A stretch of 64,000 bases of DNA, from contig JAEUTI010000001.1 of NCBI GenBank assembly GCA_016788065.1, forward strand, positions 62,001 to 126,000. The letters run 5' to 3'. A program made the position numbers and the translations under genes. This document shows, piece after piece, positions 62,599-64,000 of this stretch. Position 1 is the stretch's first letter, and each line of letters begins with the position of its first letter. Under the pieces are notes generated by a model. The model worked only from the letters and a program-made list of their open reading frames with translations, was not told the origin of the DNA and searched no databases. The stretch is from Bacteroidia bacterium. GTDB taxonomy: Bacteria > Bacteroidota > Bacteroidia > AKYH767-A > OLB10.

Positions 62599-63101
62599 GC
62601 TTCTCCCTCAAAAATTAATTTCACCAAAGCATCCGGTTTCAGATCTTCACCTTTAATGGTGTATTTGGATTGCGAATAGTAAACTTCTCTGTAACGTAAA
62701 GTCTCCATGATGTATTCCATCAAAGCCACATCACCTTTCTTTTGTAACAACGGACGATCTTTTTTGGATGCTGCCAAACGGTGAAACAGACTTCCGGCAG
62801 CAAGTTTAATATAAACCGTTACTCCGTGTTCATTCATCCATTTCATATTATCTTTAAAGCAAGGGGTTCCGCCTCCGGTAGCTATCACTGCATTCTTTGC
62901 ATCAGATGTTTTTAACAGAATTTTCGATTCTATATCCCTGAAATGGGATTCGCTGATGGAAAATAATTCCGAAATAGTTTTTCCAGTTTCCTTTTCAATA
63001 AGAGCATCTAAATCGATGAAGGTATAATTTAAAAGCGCTGCAACTTTTTTACCGGCAGTAGTTTTCCCTGCACCCATAAAACCTGTAAGAAAAATCAGCA
63101 C
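62586..63101 (-). CDS. aroK: Shikimate kinase
   Basis: The 171-residue enzyme phosphorylates shikimate with ATP in aromatic amino-acid synthesis. Walker A is GFMGAGKTTAGK (residues 7-18). The substrate-binding motifs are FIDLDALIE, FRDIESKIL (Arg), ATGGGTPC (Gly cluster) and KKDRPLL (lid Arg). Length agrees with the family. The peptide deformylase gene lies 26 nt upstream on the same strand, so the two may be cotranscribed with ruvX. Confidence 0.95.
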   Translation of the reverse strand: MLIFLTGFMGAGKTTAGKKVAALLNYTFIDLDALIEKETGKTISELFSISESHFRDIESKILLKTSDAKNAVIATGGGTPCFKDNMKWMNEHGVTVYIKLAAGSLFHRLAASKKDRPLLQKKGDVALMEYIMETLRYREVYYSQSKYTIKGEDLKPDALVKLIFEGEAQLK

Positions 63102-63127
63102 GTCATTTATTTTTATTTGATAGAACT

Positions 63128-63685
63128 TTACTTACTCATGAATTTCATTTTGTAATCAACATTCACTTTACCTCTTGAAATATCATTCAGTTTGCCTTTC
63201 AGTAGTTGACGCTTTAACGGGCTCAACCGGTCAGTGAATAATACTCCTTCCAGATGATCGTATTCATGCTGAATAATTCGTGCTGCAATGCCATCAAAAG
63301 TTTCGGTGTGTTCTACAAAATTTTCATCCATATATTTCAGATGAACAACGGAATGGCGGTCAACATCTTCACGCACACCGGGTATACTCAGACAGCCTTC
63401 ATTGAACTTCCATTTATTACCCGATTCATCAATCATTTCGGGATTAATAAACACTTTCTTAAATTTCACCAGTGTAGGTTCTTCATCTGAAAAAGGTTCA
63501 CCATCGACAACAAAAAGCCGGATCGAAAAATTAATTTGTGGAGCAGCAAGTCCCACTCCTGCACTATCATACATAGTATCAAACATACTCTGAATTAAGG
63601 TTTTCAACTCAGGATAATCGGGTGTAACAGGTAAAGCTTTCTTTTTCAAAACCGGACTGCCATAAGCCACAATAGGGTAAATCAT
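63128..63685 (-). CDS. def: Peptide deformylase
   Basis: The 185-residue metalloenzyme removes the formyl group from new proteins. All three signature motifs are intact: GVGLAAPQ (about residues 43-50), EGCLSIPG with the metal-binding Cys (about 95-102) and QHEYDHLEG with two metal-binding His and the catalytic Glu (about 138-146). Length and spacing are standard for type I. It lies 16 nt downstream of the ruvX stop. Confidence 0.97.
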   Translation of the reverse strand: MIYPIVAYGSPVLKKKALPVTPDYPELKTLIQSMFDTMYDSAGVGLAAPQINFSIRLFVVDGEPFSDEEPTLVKFKKVFINPEMIDESGNKWKFNEGCLSIPGVREDVDRHSVVHLKYMDENFVEHTETFDGIAARIIQHEYDHLEGVLFTDRLSPLKRQLLKGKLNDISRGKVNVDYKMKFMSK

Positions 63686-63701
63686 AATTCAACTAATATT
63701 T

Positions 63702-64000
63702 TTAACGGGTATTACCGTTTCGTAATTCTTTTTGCTCGAGCCAGGATTGCAAAATGATGGTAGCACTTACTTCGTCAACCAATGCCTTATTTCGTCTTTC
63801 CTGCTTTTTAATACCACTGGCTAAAATTGCTTTGGAAGCCATGGAAGAGGTGAAGCGTTCATCAATCCTGTAAACAGGTATTTCAGGGAATAGTTTTCCC
63901 AGTTTAGTTACAAATAAATTAATGGCAGCGGTTGCATCGGTTGGTTCATTATTTAATCTTTTTGGTTCCCCAACTACAATTCCGGCAATACCATTTTCAA
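63702..64000 (-). CDS. ruvX: Holliday-junction resolvase-like protein RuvX/YqgF, 5' end outside window
   Basis: The minus-strand frame is open from the window edge to a TAA at 63704-63702, giving 99 codons of the C-terminal part. It contains IAGIVVGEPKRLN, YRIDERFTSS and KKQERRNKALVDEVSATIIL, matching the YqgF family, with the RID-E and D (VDEVSA) acidic residues of the RNase H-like fold. RuvX acts in rRNA maturation or junction processing. The start is beyond the window. It is followed by def after 16 nt, a common arrangement. Confidence 0.93.
   Translation of the reverse strand, partial: ENGIAGIVVGEPKRLNNEPTDATAAINLFVTKLGKLFPEIPVYRIDERFTSSMASKAILASGIKKQERRNKALVDEVSATIILQSWLEQKELRNGNTR

Overview
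The window is about 64 kb of AT-rich chromosomal DNA from a member of the Bacteroidota. The evidence is seen directly in the sequence: several secreted proteins end in type IX secretion (T9SS) sorting domains (types A and B), one of them a giant SprB-repeat adhesin; families typical of the phylum occur (DUF4199, DUF4153, DUF6686-like); genes lack clear Shine-Dalgarno sequences; and upstream regions repeatedly carry the Bacteroidota promoter pattern TTG-N17-20-TAnnTTTG. I cannot name genus or species. No phage, insertion sequence or CRISPR array is visible.

Layout. 1-2.4 kb: a YiiX-like papain-fold protein cut by the window edge, and a secreted class 3 lipase. 2.8-15.9 kb: one 4386-codon adhesin (CUB-like domain, 45 SprB-type repeats, two PKD domains, type B sorting domain), then a DUF4199 membrane protein. 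16.5-22.5 kb (minus strand): a tight cluster of rsh ((p)ppGpp enzyme), a Fur-family regulator, a STAS protein, purA and an OstA-like envelope gene. 22.5-27.5 kb: an FAH-family hydrolase, an AsmA-like protein and homogentisate dioxygenase, suggesting aromatic amino-acid breakdown. 27.7-32.3 kb: a secreted protein built from five jelly-roll modules. 32.4-33.8 kb: a single-domain response regulator facing a hemerythrin/DUF6686-like pair that has a Fur/PerR-type box upstream. 34.2-35.3 kb: a tRNA-Ala gene and an island of short repeats. 35.3-39.8 kb: a methyltransferase, a divergent oxidoreductase/HxlR pair with interlocked promoters, a T9SS protein and a DUF1801 protein. 40.4-44.9 kb (minus): a DUF4153 membrane protein, a VWA protein and a MoxR/ChlI-like AAA+ ATPase. 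45.0-48.0 kb: an FAD oxidoreductase, a second DUF4199 protein and ornithine aminotransferase. 48.0-59.1 kb (minus): four secreted proteins, three in one operon, including a 2583-aa beta-helix protein preceded by an apparently truncated gene. 59.5-64 kb: housekeeping genes (rlmD, TPMT-like methyltransferase, NlpC/P60 hydrolase, PRPP transferase, aroK, def, ruvX at the edge).

The genes are mostly core metabolism and envelope functions interleaved with a large secretome. The less expected points are the two-unit superrepeat inside the adhesin, the interlocked divergent promoters with flanking palindromes at the HxlR locus, the Fur/PerR-type box before the hemerythrin pair, promoter -7 boxes set 5-6 nt before ATG codons (probable leaderless mRNAs), and a tRNA-Ala 3'-end copy broken by a perfect palindrome. 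I did not find a clearly new multi-gene defence or mobile system; all functional assignments come from reading motifs by eye.
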